DNA of 64,000 bases from Tritrichomonas foetus (Eukaryota; Parabasalia; Tritrichomonadida; Tritrichomonadidae). The DNA lies in contig MLAK01000659.1 in the NCBI GenBank assembly GCA_001839685.1, forward strand, positions 18,543 to 82,542, in the 5' to 3' direction. Each line of letters opens with the position of its first letter. Within the stretch, counting starts at the first letter, position 1. The notes below the pieces were generated by a model. That model was not told where the DNA came from, ran no database searches, and saw only the letters and a program-made list of their open reading frames with translations. Positions 1 to 10,200 of the stretch are shown piece after piece. Position numbers and translations under genes: made by a program.

Positions 1-3000
1 TTATCCAATATTTTATACGCAAATAAATTCATACCGAATGATCTTCTACCATCCGTGTTTTTTGCTGCTAATTTTCCAAAAGAAATCATGTCATTGTATC
101 AAAAAGCCTTACAAAGCTCTTATGCTGCAGGTGGTTTTCATTTGGCAAAGAAAATTTTGGAAAATACACATGAAACATTGAAAGTGAAAAATTTAGCATT
201 GAGTGAGCCCACAAATTCCATTTTTGCCACAATTGCTGAATGGATAAAACAAAGTGGAAGTGACCAAGATACTTCAAATTTCGTTCATTTGCTGATGGAT
301 TCATTTAAGCCAATTACTGAAAATAAGGCTTATTCAGAGTTTTCTAACCTAAAACAGCCAGTTCATGATGATGTAATAAAATGTATAGAATCACTTGAAT
401 CTGAACTAAATATTATCCAAGTTCTAAAGAAAAAATATCCACAACTTAAAATCCTTGATACTCCAACTTATGAAAATAATTTTGACGGTTTATTGGATGC
501 TGCTTTTCGAATTGATTGGTTTTCAATTCATCCATCTGTCCATAAAAGCATTTTCTTAAAAATGCTGCTTCCTCAAGTCTTTCATAAACAAATCTATAAA
601 ATGAAAGAAATTGAAAAAGATGATATTATTGTTTCAGTTTCTCAAAGTTTACCAAATGAGTTTCGAAGATTTATAGAATATTATGTTTATTCTTTCCCTG
701 ATTCATCATTATCTACTAGTTTATCACAAACATTTACATTTTCACATGCGCCACCACTCATTAGCCACTCATTATATCAAAACATGCACTTTTTAGAATG
801 CAGTAATGATTGGAATGATAGTCTTGGACTTCTTACTCGGGAGCATCCATCATTATTGACAGCAACATCATTCCATCAAATATCTAATTTTGCTGCAGCA
901 AGAGCTCATTACCTTAGAACAATGGGCGAAGATTCCAATTCCTATTTTCACGCACTCATGAAACTCCGAACTATTGTCCTAAATCTCACCCTTGCTTCTA
1001 CAAGTAACTTACGTGATACAATTCTTGGTGTTAAAAAGGAAACACAAACACCTTTAATTACATTACCAATTTTCCAGGATACTTCTCCACATTTTGAATT
1101 TAAAACCGCAATGTCTGAAATAACACCTGGAAAATATTCCACGTCTTTTCTATCACCAACTTATATTCCAATGTACTTCAAATCTTCAATGATTGAAGAA
1201 TGCCAACAAATTATATATGTATACTTACACCATCAAGTAAATGTAAATGATCTTTTACGGCTATCAACAATACAATGGACTTCATCACTTGATAAAGGTG
1301 TTGCAATGATTTCTAATTTAGCTTGGCGGTTTTCAATGTTAGAAGATTTTGTGAAAAATAGCTCTACAATTGATTCGACATTACTTCAACATTTGCCGAA
1401 ATTAAATGAGGCCATTAAAGTGAATCATGAAATTGCTGCCAAACTTTTATCAAGAGCAGGTTCATTTTATCATGCACTTCATGAATTAGAATATTCTGAT
1501 AGTAACAATGATCTCATTAATTCTCCACCTACTTCACTTCAAAGAATTAGCCGTTTTCTTGCAAAGAAATCCAATTCTTATACAGCGCTAAGGTTGAGTG
1601 CCATTTTAACATTACGTGATATTACCAATTCTGCCAGAATGATGAATCAAATGACTCGAAGACAATCATTAAATCTATTAATGACTCTTCAACATTATTT
1701 CCCTGAGTATGTTTACCGAGAGCAGTTTATTCCACGACTTTTCCAAGAACTTCAGCAGCCTGATATTGTTGATCGAAACATCATAATTGCAATGATAGTT
1801 TCTCTAGTGAAACAGGATGAAAAATTACGACAAGTCTTTTCGCAAAGACTCGGGCAATTGAAAGAAGATGAGCGTGAACTTTGGATGGCTTGGTTACCTG
1901 TAGTTTTCCAAGTTTGTAAAACTGTTCCAATTGATTTTATGATGTCTTTATTATCTTATAATACATCGTATTTCTTACTTCAACTTCATCATTTGAAAAA
2001 TTCTCGAATGATTCATGATAAAGATTATTTTAATGAAATGAACAACGAAATGAAAAATAAGAAAGAAGTGATTTCTGAGTTCGAAGGCTCATTAGAGTTT
2101 ATAAAAAGATGCGAACCTGATATTCAACAAATGATTAGATCTATCAGAGCTATTCGCCTTTTCTACTTTGCTTTGATCAAAGGAAGAAGTGTTCCTGAAT
2201 ATCCTGAAGAAACAAAAACATTGTATTCCAATTTTGAAGAATTAACTAACTACATTGATTCTCATCCACCTATTTTTGACTCCCATTTAAGACAAACCAA
2301 CTATACTTCACTCACTGGATTTCGATTTCCAACAATGAATCAGAATGTAATGCGAGTCTCAATTGAATCCAAGAGCCCAAATGAAGCACATCTTCATTAT
2401 ACAACAATTCGTGGTGAGAGTAGAACTTGTCTTCTTGTTTCTCCAATTGTTTATCGATATACACCAAATGAATATATATTTACCTATATTTTACAAAAAA
2501 TGATTGATAGAAGACGTGAAGAATACTCTCTTATTTATTATCCACAAGCATTTCTAATTCATCCGATGCTTCTTTTAGTTAATTCTCCTGCTGCTTCTAA
2601 TATGTCAAATATTTGTGCACCTCATAGTATACCGAAAATGCTATTTAAATATAGTGATATATCTAAAGAGCAAATGGTATCACCAAAAGAACAACTAGTT
2701 TCACCTAAAGAAGCAGTAGATAGGAGAAAAGCAACAATTCCTGATGATCTTCTATTTAAGTGGTTTATTAAAGGTGCTCAAGGTAATAAAAATGATTTCA
2801 TTTATATGAGAAAGAGTTTTGCAACACATTTTGCAACAATTTCTTATTTGCATTCATTATTTGGAACACCACAGATGATTAATCCGCCACTTCTATTTTA
2901 CGAAGATCGACAAAGAATTTGGTTCCCTGGATTCATGGATAAAACAATCACGTATGCATCAATTGCAATGACCAATCAAATAAATGGATTACTTCCCGAA

Positions 3001-3285
3001 TTTGTAATGAGAGGTTCTTTTGCAACTTCATGGAACACACTAGCTACTGTGATTGTTTCTAATCAAGATAGAATTCGAACATGCTTGTCTGCAATTGCGC
3101 CAGAACTTTCTGAAGATGAAAAGCAACTTTCAAGACTCTCTGAAAGAATAAAAGGTTTTGGATCACAAATTGGAGAGGATACAGATAAATCAGACGAATA
3201 TTTCCCGTTTCTTTATTTGGACCATCTTATAAAGACTTCCAAGAACAGCCTTTTGGCACAACCCACGAAGTTTGGATGGGTCTGA
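1..3285 (+). CDS. TRRAP: TRRAP/Tra1-like PIKK-family pseudokinase, C-terminal part (5' end outside window)
   Basis: The frame is open from base 1 and the first possible internal start is only a GTG at 55, so the gene begins upstream of the window. The visible 1,094 codons read as a helical FAT-type solenoid (roughly codons 1-760), a PI3K-like domain (about 765-1010) and a short FATC-like tail ending KFGWV. Inside the PI3K-like domain, RREEYSLIYYPQAFLIHP corresponds to the TRRAP stretch before its HVP..(L/I)SPQ segment, and FIYMRKSFATHFATISYLHS to the TRRAP YWTFRKQF segment. The DRHxxN catalytic loop and DFG motif are missing, as in TRRAP/Tra1, the inactive scaffold of SAGA/NuA4 histone acetyltransferase complexes that contacts transcription activators. 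The tail is close to FATC but lacks the usual final W-x-P-F/W. Alternatives are another PIKK such as a divergent TOR or SMG1, but the loss of catalytic residues argues against these. Family call strong, subtype good. Confidence 0.75.
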   Translation, partial: LSNILYANKFIPNDLLPSVFFAANFPKEIMSLYQKALQSSYAAGGFHLAKKILENTHETLKVKNLALSEPTNSIFATIAEWIKQSGSDQDTSNFVHLLMDSFKPITENKAYSEFSNLKQPVHDDVIKCIESLESELNIIQVLKKKYPQLKILDTPTYENNFDGLLDAAFRIDWFSIHPSVHKSIFLKMLLPQVFHKQIYKMKEIEKDDIIVSVSQSLPNEFRRFIEYYVYSFPDSSLSTSLSQTFTFSHAPPLISHSLYQNMHFLECSNDWNDSLGLLTREHPSLLTATSFHQISNFAAARAHYLRTMGEDSNSYFHALMKLRTIVLNLTLASTSNLRDTILGVKKETQTPLITLPIFQDTSPHFEFKTAMSEITPGKYSTSFLSPTYIPMYFKSSMIEECQQIIYVYLHHQVNVNDLLRLSTIQWTSSLDKGVAMISNLAWRFSMLEDFVKNSSTIDSTLLQHLPKLNEAIKVNHEIAAKLLSRAGSFYHALHELEYSDSNNDLINSPPTSLQRISRFLAKKSNSYTALRLSAILTLRDITNSARMMNQMTRRQSLNLLMTLQHYFPEYVYREQFIPRLFQELQQPDIVDRNIIIAMIVSLVKQDEKLRQVFSQRLGQLKEDERELWMAWLPVVFQVCKTVPIDFMMSLLSYNTSYFLLQLHHLKNSRMIHDKDYFNEMNNEMKNKKEVISEFEGSLEFIKRCEPDIQQMIRSIRAIRLFYFALIKGRSVPEYPEETKTLYSNFEELTNYIDSHPPIFDSHLRQTNYTSLTGFRFPTMNQNVMRVSIESKSPNEAHLHYTTIRGESRTCLLVSPIVYRYTPNEYIFTYILQKMIDRRREEYSLIYYPQAFLIHPMLLLVNSPAASNMSNICAPHSIPKMLFKYSDISKEQMVSPKEQLVSPKEAVDRRKATIPDDLLFKWFIKGAQGNKNDFIYMRKSFATHFATISYLHSLFGTPQMINPPLLFYEDRQRIWFPGFMDKTITYASIAMTNQINGLLPEFVMRGSFATSWNTLATVIVSNQDRIRTCLSAIAPELSEDEKQLSRLSERIKGFGSQIGEDTDKSDEYFPFLYLDHLIKTSKNSLLAQPTKFGWV

Positions 3286-3472
3286 ATATTTTCATCACTT
3301 TATTTTTATATTGTATTATTAAACAAATTACTATGCGTTGATATATTTTCACATCTCTCTTTATTCTTATACTTTTATATATTATATCATTATTGCAGAA
3401 TATGTTTAAATTAATAAATATGAAATATGTACTTCTTTGTTAAATATGTCAAGTTCTATATTGGCCATAAAT

Positions 3473-3480
3473 TCACCTTA
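3473..3480 (+). promoter_or_regulatory. Initiator-like motif TCACCTTA
   Basis: TCACCTTA lies 14 bases before the ATG at 3494 and fits the trichomonad initiator pattern TCA(C/T)(T/A), where transcription starts at the A. It supports 3494 as the start and implies a leader of about 19 bases. Confidence 0.5.
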
Positions 3481-3493
3481 ATTTTGAAAAAAT

Positions 3494-5104
3494 ATGTCAA
3501 TTTGTTTAATGAATTTTGGCGGAGGAATTGAGTGCAGAACCATATCAAATGCGTATGGCTGCTGCTGCCAACTTCTTTCAAGAATGAAGCCACTTGTAGA
3601 AAACGCAGAGAAAATGCTGAAAAAGGACAATCCAAATTTCCAATATTTTGCTTTTTTGGTTGATATTTCTACACAAATAAAAGAAGGATATACAAACATA
3701 GATGTCTCACCATTAATCCATATGTGTGATATCGCTGATAAACAAACAGCGGATTTTATAACTTTATTTTCATCTTTAATTTTTTATCTGGCGCCAGATT
3801 TCGCCAGTGAATATGAGGTACATCCCATTTTCACTTCACAACTATTTAATTGTGAAAAAGTGAAATTTGAAAAATCACAAATAAATGATATTGAACTTCC
3901 TCCAAGCCAAAGGCTTGATAAAATCATTACAACAAAGTATTCAAGCATTTTGTCTCCTTCTTCTTTTTTGTTTTTTAAGCCTTTGAATTCATTTTCTTTT
4001 CATTTATGCTCAATGTTACAATTTAATTTAGGATGCTTTTTTCTTTCTACTTTAGTTGTTCGAAAAAAAGAAAACATTCATCATTACGTTTTGTTTCTGG
4101 CTGATTCGAAAAAATGGGTCAAATTTGATGACAATGAAATAACATTCACTGAACTAAATGAACTTGATAAAATTTGTATGGATGATAATTATGAAATTGT
4201 TATAATTGGATTTACTCAAAGCTCATCTAATATTGACATGACTTTAATTCAACAAAAATTTGAACAACCAACAATCCTACAACCAATAGAATCTGATTCT
4301 GACCTTCACAATATTGACGAAATTATTCCCAACAAAACAATCCAAAAAACATCTCAAAACGAAAACCAAAACCAAAATGATAATGAAAAAAGTTTGTATC
4401 AAAATATTAAAAAAGAAAATGATAAAAGAATTACTAGTATAAATGAAAATCGATTTCAAGTCAGTGCTAAAAGGAAAAATGATTTGCCTGATAATAAGAC
4501 ATTTATTTCAAATAATGATTTAATTGAAAATAGTTCTAGAGATGATATTTATGATTCATACCAGAAATATATAGCATCATTTTATGTTTTTTTGCCAGGA
4601 GAAATGAATTTTAAATTGTTAAAAACAAAAGTGAGTGAAAACTATGAGGAATCACTTAAGAAAATATTTTCATTTTTAAAGAAAAATAGAGCAAGTAATT
4701 ACCTTTTTAAGTATGATAAGGATTTCAAATATCATAGAACTTTGAAAAACATTAAAAATAAAAAAGAATTGAATGTTTATTTCGAGAAAAAACCTTTCAA
4801 CATTATGAATACTTTTATTTCAAAGAGCAAAGAAATCGTTAAACTTCATTTACAATGTATTGACATCAATGCTTTGAAAACAACAGCCATTTTCTCTAAA
4901 CTGCAATTTTTTTCAACTGTTAAGGAATACATCATCATGTTTATGAATCAAATTTTACCTAACACGAAAGTTCAAGTGGAATTATTTTATAAAGCTCGAA
5001 ATGAATATATCCAAATCGGTAATATTGACTTTATTTCAGACAAAACAAGTGAAAATCGAGATATAATTTACTTTAAATATACTGTCTCCCAGTTATATAA
5101 ATAA
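3494..5104 (+). CDS. Ubiquitin C-terminal hydrolase (USP/C19)-like protein with atypical Cys box
   Basis: This 536-residue protein resembles USP deubiquitinases at both ends of a small catalytic domain. The His box is clear at about residues 193-210: HHYVLFLADSKKWVKFDD, matching the family pattern GHYxxxx..WxxFDD. The N-terminus reads MNFGGGIECRTISNAYGCCCQ, which lies where NxGNTCYxNSxLQ should be, but the spacing around the Cys is two residues too long and Asn/Tyr are replaced. Residues 260-350 are a polar Asn/Lys/Glu linker, followed by a lysine-rich C-terminal part of possible ubiquitin-like fold (YVFLPGEMNFKLLKT onward). USPs cleave ubiquitin from proteins; whether this one is active is doubtful. 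A second ATG at 3509 is possible, but 3494 fits the initiator spacing. The stop TAA is followed by TA. Confidence 0.55.
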   Translation: MSICLMNFGGGIECRTISNAYGCCCQLLSRMKPLVENAEKMLKKDNPNFQYFAFLVDISTQIKEGYTNIDVSPLIHMCDIADKQTADFITLFSSLIFYLAPDFASEYEVHPIFTSQLFNCEKVKFEKSQINDIELPPSQRLDKIITTKYSSILSPSSFLFFKPLNSFSFHLCSMLQFNLGCFFLSTLVVRKKENIHHYVLFLADSKKWVKFDDNEITFTELNELDKICMDDNYEIVIIGFTQSSSNIDMTLIQQKFEQPTILQPIESDSDLHNIDEIIPNKTIQKTSQNENQNQNDNEKSLYQNIKKENDKRITSINENRFQVSAKRKNDLPDNKTFISNNDLIENSSRDDIYDSYQKYIASFYVFLPGEMNFKLLKTKVSENYEESLKKIFSFLKKNRASNYLFKYDKDFKYHRTLKNIKNKKELNVYFEKKPFNIMNTFISKSKEIVKLHLQCIDINALKTTAIFSKLQFFSTVKEYIIMFMNQILPNTKVQVELFYKARNEYIQIGNIDFISDKTSENRDIIYFKYTVSQLYK

Positions 5105-5337
5105 TATTATCAATTTTGATAAGTTCTCAGACTATTGAAAGACAAATATTAACCATATTGTTTGTTAGTTTGTTTGTATAAAAATGATATATTAATTAAT
5201 TAAATTTTTCATTTTGCCTCTATTATGATTCTCAAAAAATCAATGACATTTATTTTAAGTAATATTTAATAATTCATAATGAGAAATAACAGATTGACTA
5301 ATATATAATATTTACACAACAACAATATATAAAAAAA

Positions 5338-6520
5338 TCAATTCAATTGATAAAAGAAAAGAGACGCTGTTGAAGCAACTCCCAAAATTGTGGATCCATG
5401 ATTAACGGTGATACGCGACACCTTTTTCGTGAAATCCACGGTCGATTCATTCATTCCAGTCGATCGGCGAGATGCTTTATGTTTAATCAGCACAGAACTC
5501 TTCCAATCCCATGAAACAAAAACGTGTCCGAAAGTGCCAGAATAGATTTCATCAGTTGAAAGAAACAAAGAACCGAACGAATCATGTGAATAGTCGCCAA
5601 CACGAACATAGTTGCCTCTTTCTGGGTAATTCTGTACTTCTTGCACCGCCAGGGGCTTTGCGTTATTCCTTGTATCCCAGACTTGCAAATGCGTGAAAGT
5701 TCGTGTCGCAAAAAGGGTTCCGGACGGCTTGAACTTGACAGAAGTCACACTCAAATCAGAATACTGCGGATCTCCAAACTGCGGTGTTGAAAATGAATTT
5801 ATGATGGTATTTGATCCCATGTCAAATAACTTAACATCACCAGAATCATCGGCAAAGGCAAAAACATTCGGCTGCGATGGATCAAGTCCAGCCGACGTGA
5901 TTTCGTTTTGATAATGGTCAAATAAAATAAACGGTTTCGGTCTATGGTAATCAATATTCCATAGTTTAGCTGATTCTGATTCAACTTGAATGAATGAAGA
6001 CTGGTCAGACAGACATAATAATTTCACCATATTTTCTGTATATGGATCGATAAAAGTATCGATCTTTTCGGCCGTTATTTTTTCGGTTGTTCTTGTCGGA
6101 ACTGGAAAACCGTCTTCGATTTTTTTCCAAGCGATCATCGAATCGATCTTTATTTTATACAATTTCGTGTCGCACTCTGGGGGTTAGAATAGAAAAAATA
6201 CGATTGCTAGCGAGTAAGAGAGGATTTAAAGTGTTTTTAGGAAAAAATTGAAGGCAATTTATTCGAGGATTTCTCATTTCGTTTCGCAGGTAATCGAAGT
6301 CGCGCGTGAAGGCGCTAAACTTTGTGGAAAGCGAAAAATTGAGTGGAGAACGAGCGCGTCCAGTCTCTTTGATTCGATAAATGTTGATATTACCGCCATG
6401 GTCGCCAGATGCGACAAAGCGGTCGCATTGACTAAAAGAAAGCTGTTCAATCGTGTCGTTGTCATTGGTGTTTGTATTCGTTGAGTGTTCACCAAAACAC
6501 GACAAAAGCTTTAAATCCAT
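5338..6520 (-). CDS. CDC55: PP2A regulatory subunit B (B55/PR55/Cdc55), two exons
   Basis: Two overlapping frames join into one 385-residue WD40 protein if 6177-6201 is removed as an intron (exon 1: 6520-6202; exon 2: 6176-5338). The joined product reads LLLASNQCDTKLYKI across the junction, aligning without gaps to the B55 segment FLLSTNDKTIKLWKI. Further B55 landmarks: GDHGGNINIYRIKETG near residue 45, FDYLRN near 75, TSVKFKPSGTLFATR near 215, and STVDFTKKVSRITVNHG with TASLFFYQLN at the end. B55 is the beta-propeller subunit that targets the PP2A phosphatase core to its substrates. ATG at 6520 gives a natural N-terminus. At 385 residues it is a little shorter than the usual roughly 450. It is divergent from the coiled-coil gene at 7220, 699 bases away. 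Confidence 0.85.
6177..6201 (-). other. 25-base spliceosomal intron
   Basis: On the minus strand the segment begins GTATTTTTTC and ends TTCTAACCCCCAG. The CTAAC branch-site core sits directly against the 3' splice AG, the fused arrangement known from trichomonad introns (ACTAACACACAG). Removing exactly 25 bases splits codon CAG (phase 1: C then AG), restores the frame and restores the B55 protein consensus. Moving the 3' site to the next AG (27 bases) breaks the frame. At 25 bases it falls in the very short intron class reported for Trichomonas vaginalis. Confidence 0.85.
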
Positions 6521-7219
6521 CTAGGGAACGATAAAAGGTTGATGGACGATCAAATTTTTATGAATTTTTGTGATTTTAACTTCAATTTTCACTTGATATC
6601 TAGCCAGATTATTTTTCAAAAAATTTAAGAACATGGATTTAATTTACATCAAATTTCTTTCAAAATGTTTATTCATTTTACAATTTGATAAGATATAGAT
6701 GGTTAACATTGAATGACAAATCTCTACTAGAGATTCTCTAGTAACTTTTTTGGAATAAATTGAATTTTCTGAAGGAAAAATTTTGAAGATGTCAATTTTG
6801 AAAATTAGGTCAAATTAATTTACATGTGTCATGATCACTTTTGTGAACTTTATCTTAAATATGACATCAAATCTTCTCATTTTTTCGAGGAAGGTGACCG
6901 TTTAATTTTCTCATTATTTCCAAAATTACTTATTCACGAAGTCTTGGAAGGTATCTATATTTTACTCATAGCTCACCTTATTTAGATAAAGATTCTTGTG
7001 CTAATTAGAACTTTAGTTATGATTTTCAACGTATTCATTTATGATTTCCTATTCAAATGGTATAAAATAAATAAATATTTCAATTTTGAGGATTTTTGAA
7101 TGACGTTCAATCGGCGGGAAAATTAACGGCTATGACTATTTATATACATTTATGAACGTTAAGTGTGAGAACGTTAAGGCCGATAGACATCCAAAAAGTT
7201 TAAAGTTTTCATCAAGATA
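6521..7219. other. Divergent intergenic region, no gene seen
   Basis: About 700 bases of AT-rich DNA between the B55 gene (minus) and the giant coiled-coil gene (plus), presumably holding both promoters. No open frame of note. A perfect 8-base inverted repeat with a one-base loop, ACTAGAGA-T-TCTCTAGT, lies at 6726-6742. TCATCAAG at 7209-7216 is a possible initiator for the coiled-coil gene, but it is only 3 bases from the ATG. Confidence 0.6.
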
Positions 7220-10200
7220 ATGTCTTCGCCGATTTGCTCTCGTGTTGGGCAAATGGAAAAGATGTTATACAGTCAGCATGGATTACTTCTTGCTGTCGCC
7301 AGCGCGATTCAGAGCGAAGAAATTCAGAATGAATTATCCAAATACCAAGAAGATTTCCTCTTGTTTGAACATGACAGGCAAAAGGAGCCACAGTCGCCAG
7401 GTTCCCCCTATTCAATTGAAAAATCATTCGAATTAAATAAAACTGATCCAATAGAAGGACTCCGAAACGAATTTTACGAATTTCAAGACATTTTCGCATC
7501 AACAATGGAGCAGACCCGAAAGTCTGTTCAAACGCATCACGAAGATCTGAAGAGTTTGAAAATCGTCACACAAGAATTAGCCGAATCTCCACCAACCGTT
7601 TCACCCGACACTATTCACTGCATTAAGCGCGAACTCAAGAGACTCAAGTCAGCCCAAGGAAAGGCTAATCTCAAAGAATTATCAGACGTTAAATTAATCA
7701 AGCCAATTCAAACAAAAGTTACTGAGCTCTCTGAAATCGTTGATAAAATTAATAACATTCTTCTCAATCAACTAAAGAATAGGCCGCAAATTGAAGAAGT
7801 TCAAAATATTGTCCAAAAATCACTCGAATTAATAGCCGCTAATAGCAGCCTGAACGTGTCTGGAACAAGGTCAATGTTAGATGAAGAACCAGTTTCAGAA
7901 GTTCGTGAAGAGCTAGATTTTCTCACAAAGAATATTTTGAGTGCCACAAATTTGAATACAACCGCCATTGGACATCAACGTGACCAAATTGCTTCTATTA
8001 ATACTACACTTGAAAATCAAGAAAAGGAGCTAGAAGAAATCACTAAAATACAGGAATCACTTCAAATTTTGAAGAGAGAACTGGTACAACTTGAGAACTT
8101 GCGTGATGAAGACCAAATGGAAAACAGCGAAGCGCTCAAGAAGATATTCGATCACTTTTCAAATATTCAAGGTGATATTGAAAAACTCATCAAGAATGAT
8201 ACGGAAAGACTTTCTGAGACTTCTGCTATTAAAGAGAATATTGAAAAAGCTAATCAATTGAATAATGCAAGATTTGAAGCTCTTGAAAAGAGAGACTTCG
8301 ATTCAATGGAAGATGCTATTAAATGCATTAAACATGAAGTCAAAATTCAACAACATGAATCTGAACAACAAAGAAATTCAATTTCTCAAATAAACGAACA
8401 ATTAAATGATACACAAGATGAAGTTTCACAAATTCAATCAGCAATTCTCACAAAAGTTGACGAAATTCAACAATTACAAAAGACTACTGCTGAGCATACT
8501 GAAAATCTTGCAAACGTTCATGAAACACTTTCTCAAAATGAATCTGCAATTTCCTCACTTAAAGAAGAATCAAATCAACGATCAACTGAATTACATCAAG
8601 CTCTCAATGATCAATCCAGTAAGATATCTAACGTTCAAGAAGGTCTTCAAGAAACACAAGCCGAAATGTCACGTCTTCAAGATGCCTTTGCTGATATGCA
8701 AGAGAAATTCCAAGTTCATGAAGATACTATCGATAAAATGAGTTTGGCCTTTAAACAGGCTAAAGAATTAACTAATCGCGTTGATATTTTACGTGAGCAA
8801 ATGAATCAACTCCAAATCGCAGAAAATGAACGTGGAAGCATCCTTCAAAATGGTCCAGCTGCTGATGATGCTTTCAGTGTTCTTCGTGATGAATTATCAT
8901 TCTTGGAGACGAATTTCGTTGAAACAGCTAATTTACATATTGTTTCAATTGAAGAACATCAACAGCAAATTACAAGGATGAAAACAGCACTTGAAAACCA
9001 AAAGGTTGATGAGGAGTCTCTTCAAATGATGCAAATAGGTATCAAATGCCTTAAATCTGAACTTCAAAAGATTAAAGATAATGCAAGAAATCGTGAAAAT
9101 GAGCAAAACGACAGCTACGTGAATGCGGAGATTGAAGCAAAGGTTAATGCCTTTGAACAATCAATTGATGAGCTGAAAAGCGATGTTCTTGACTTATCTG
9201 ATCTTAATAAACTTAGATTCGAAATGGAAGTTGTGAAGAGTCAGATGAAGAAATTCAATGAAATGAATAACGTATTCACTAAACTTGTAATTCTTGCAGA
9301 AGAAGATAATTCTGACAAGAAATTAATGAAATGCATCAAGCATGAAATTAACAAATTAAGAAAAGGATTAAAGGAAACAAACGAAAGACAATTAACGAAT
9401 GAACAAAACCAAGCAGCGATTGTTGGTGGCATTAAGAGCGAAATCGAAGTTCTTCAAACTAAGATCAATAACGAAACTGAAGAAATTCATCAACTTAACG
9501 AACGTGTCGGATCAGCCGAAACTAGAGTTGATGAAATAGGTACTAAACAAGTCGAAGAAAGCGCCAAGATCGAATCCCTTGAAGAAACATCAAGAAACCA
9601 TCAAACTCAATTAGAACAAGTTGACCGTCTTGTTAAAGAGAATGATAACAAATTGAATGGTTTATCTGAAAGAGTATCTCAAAATGAATCAAGAATGTCA
9701 GAAGTTGTTGAAACACTTCAAAATCAAACTTCTGAAATTTCATCACTTAAATCTTCAGTAAGTGATGTCAAATCCCAAATTGACCAAGTCTCTGAAACCC
9801 AACAAGAGAATGATGAAAAATTAAGAAAAGTTTCGGATAACTTACAATCTACACAACATAAGATTGAAGAAGTTCAAGAAACAACTAAATATCTTTCTAC
9901 TAGACAAGATGAACAACAACAAACATGCGATAAACTTCGTAATAATCTCAATCAATTAGAAAATTCATTTGATGATGTAACTCATTCTATTAATGACCTC
10001 AAACATGAACTTGAAAATGTTCAAACTTCACTTAAAGAAACTGACGAACACATCGATGATGTTGAAAAGAGACACGACGATCAAATAGTTGACCTTGACA
10101 ACCGTTCCAACAAACTCGAAAAACAAACTGATGAATTGAACACTTTACAACAACAATTATCATTAAATGTTACAGATTTAAGTAATTCTGTTCAAACTCA

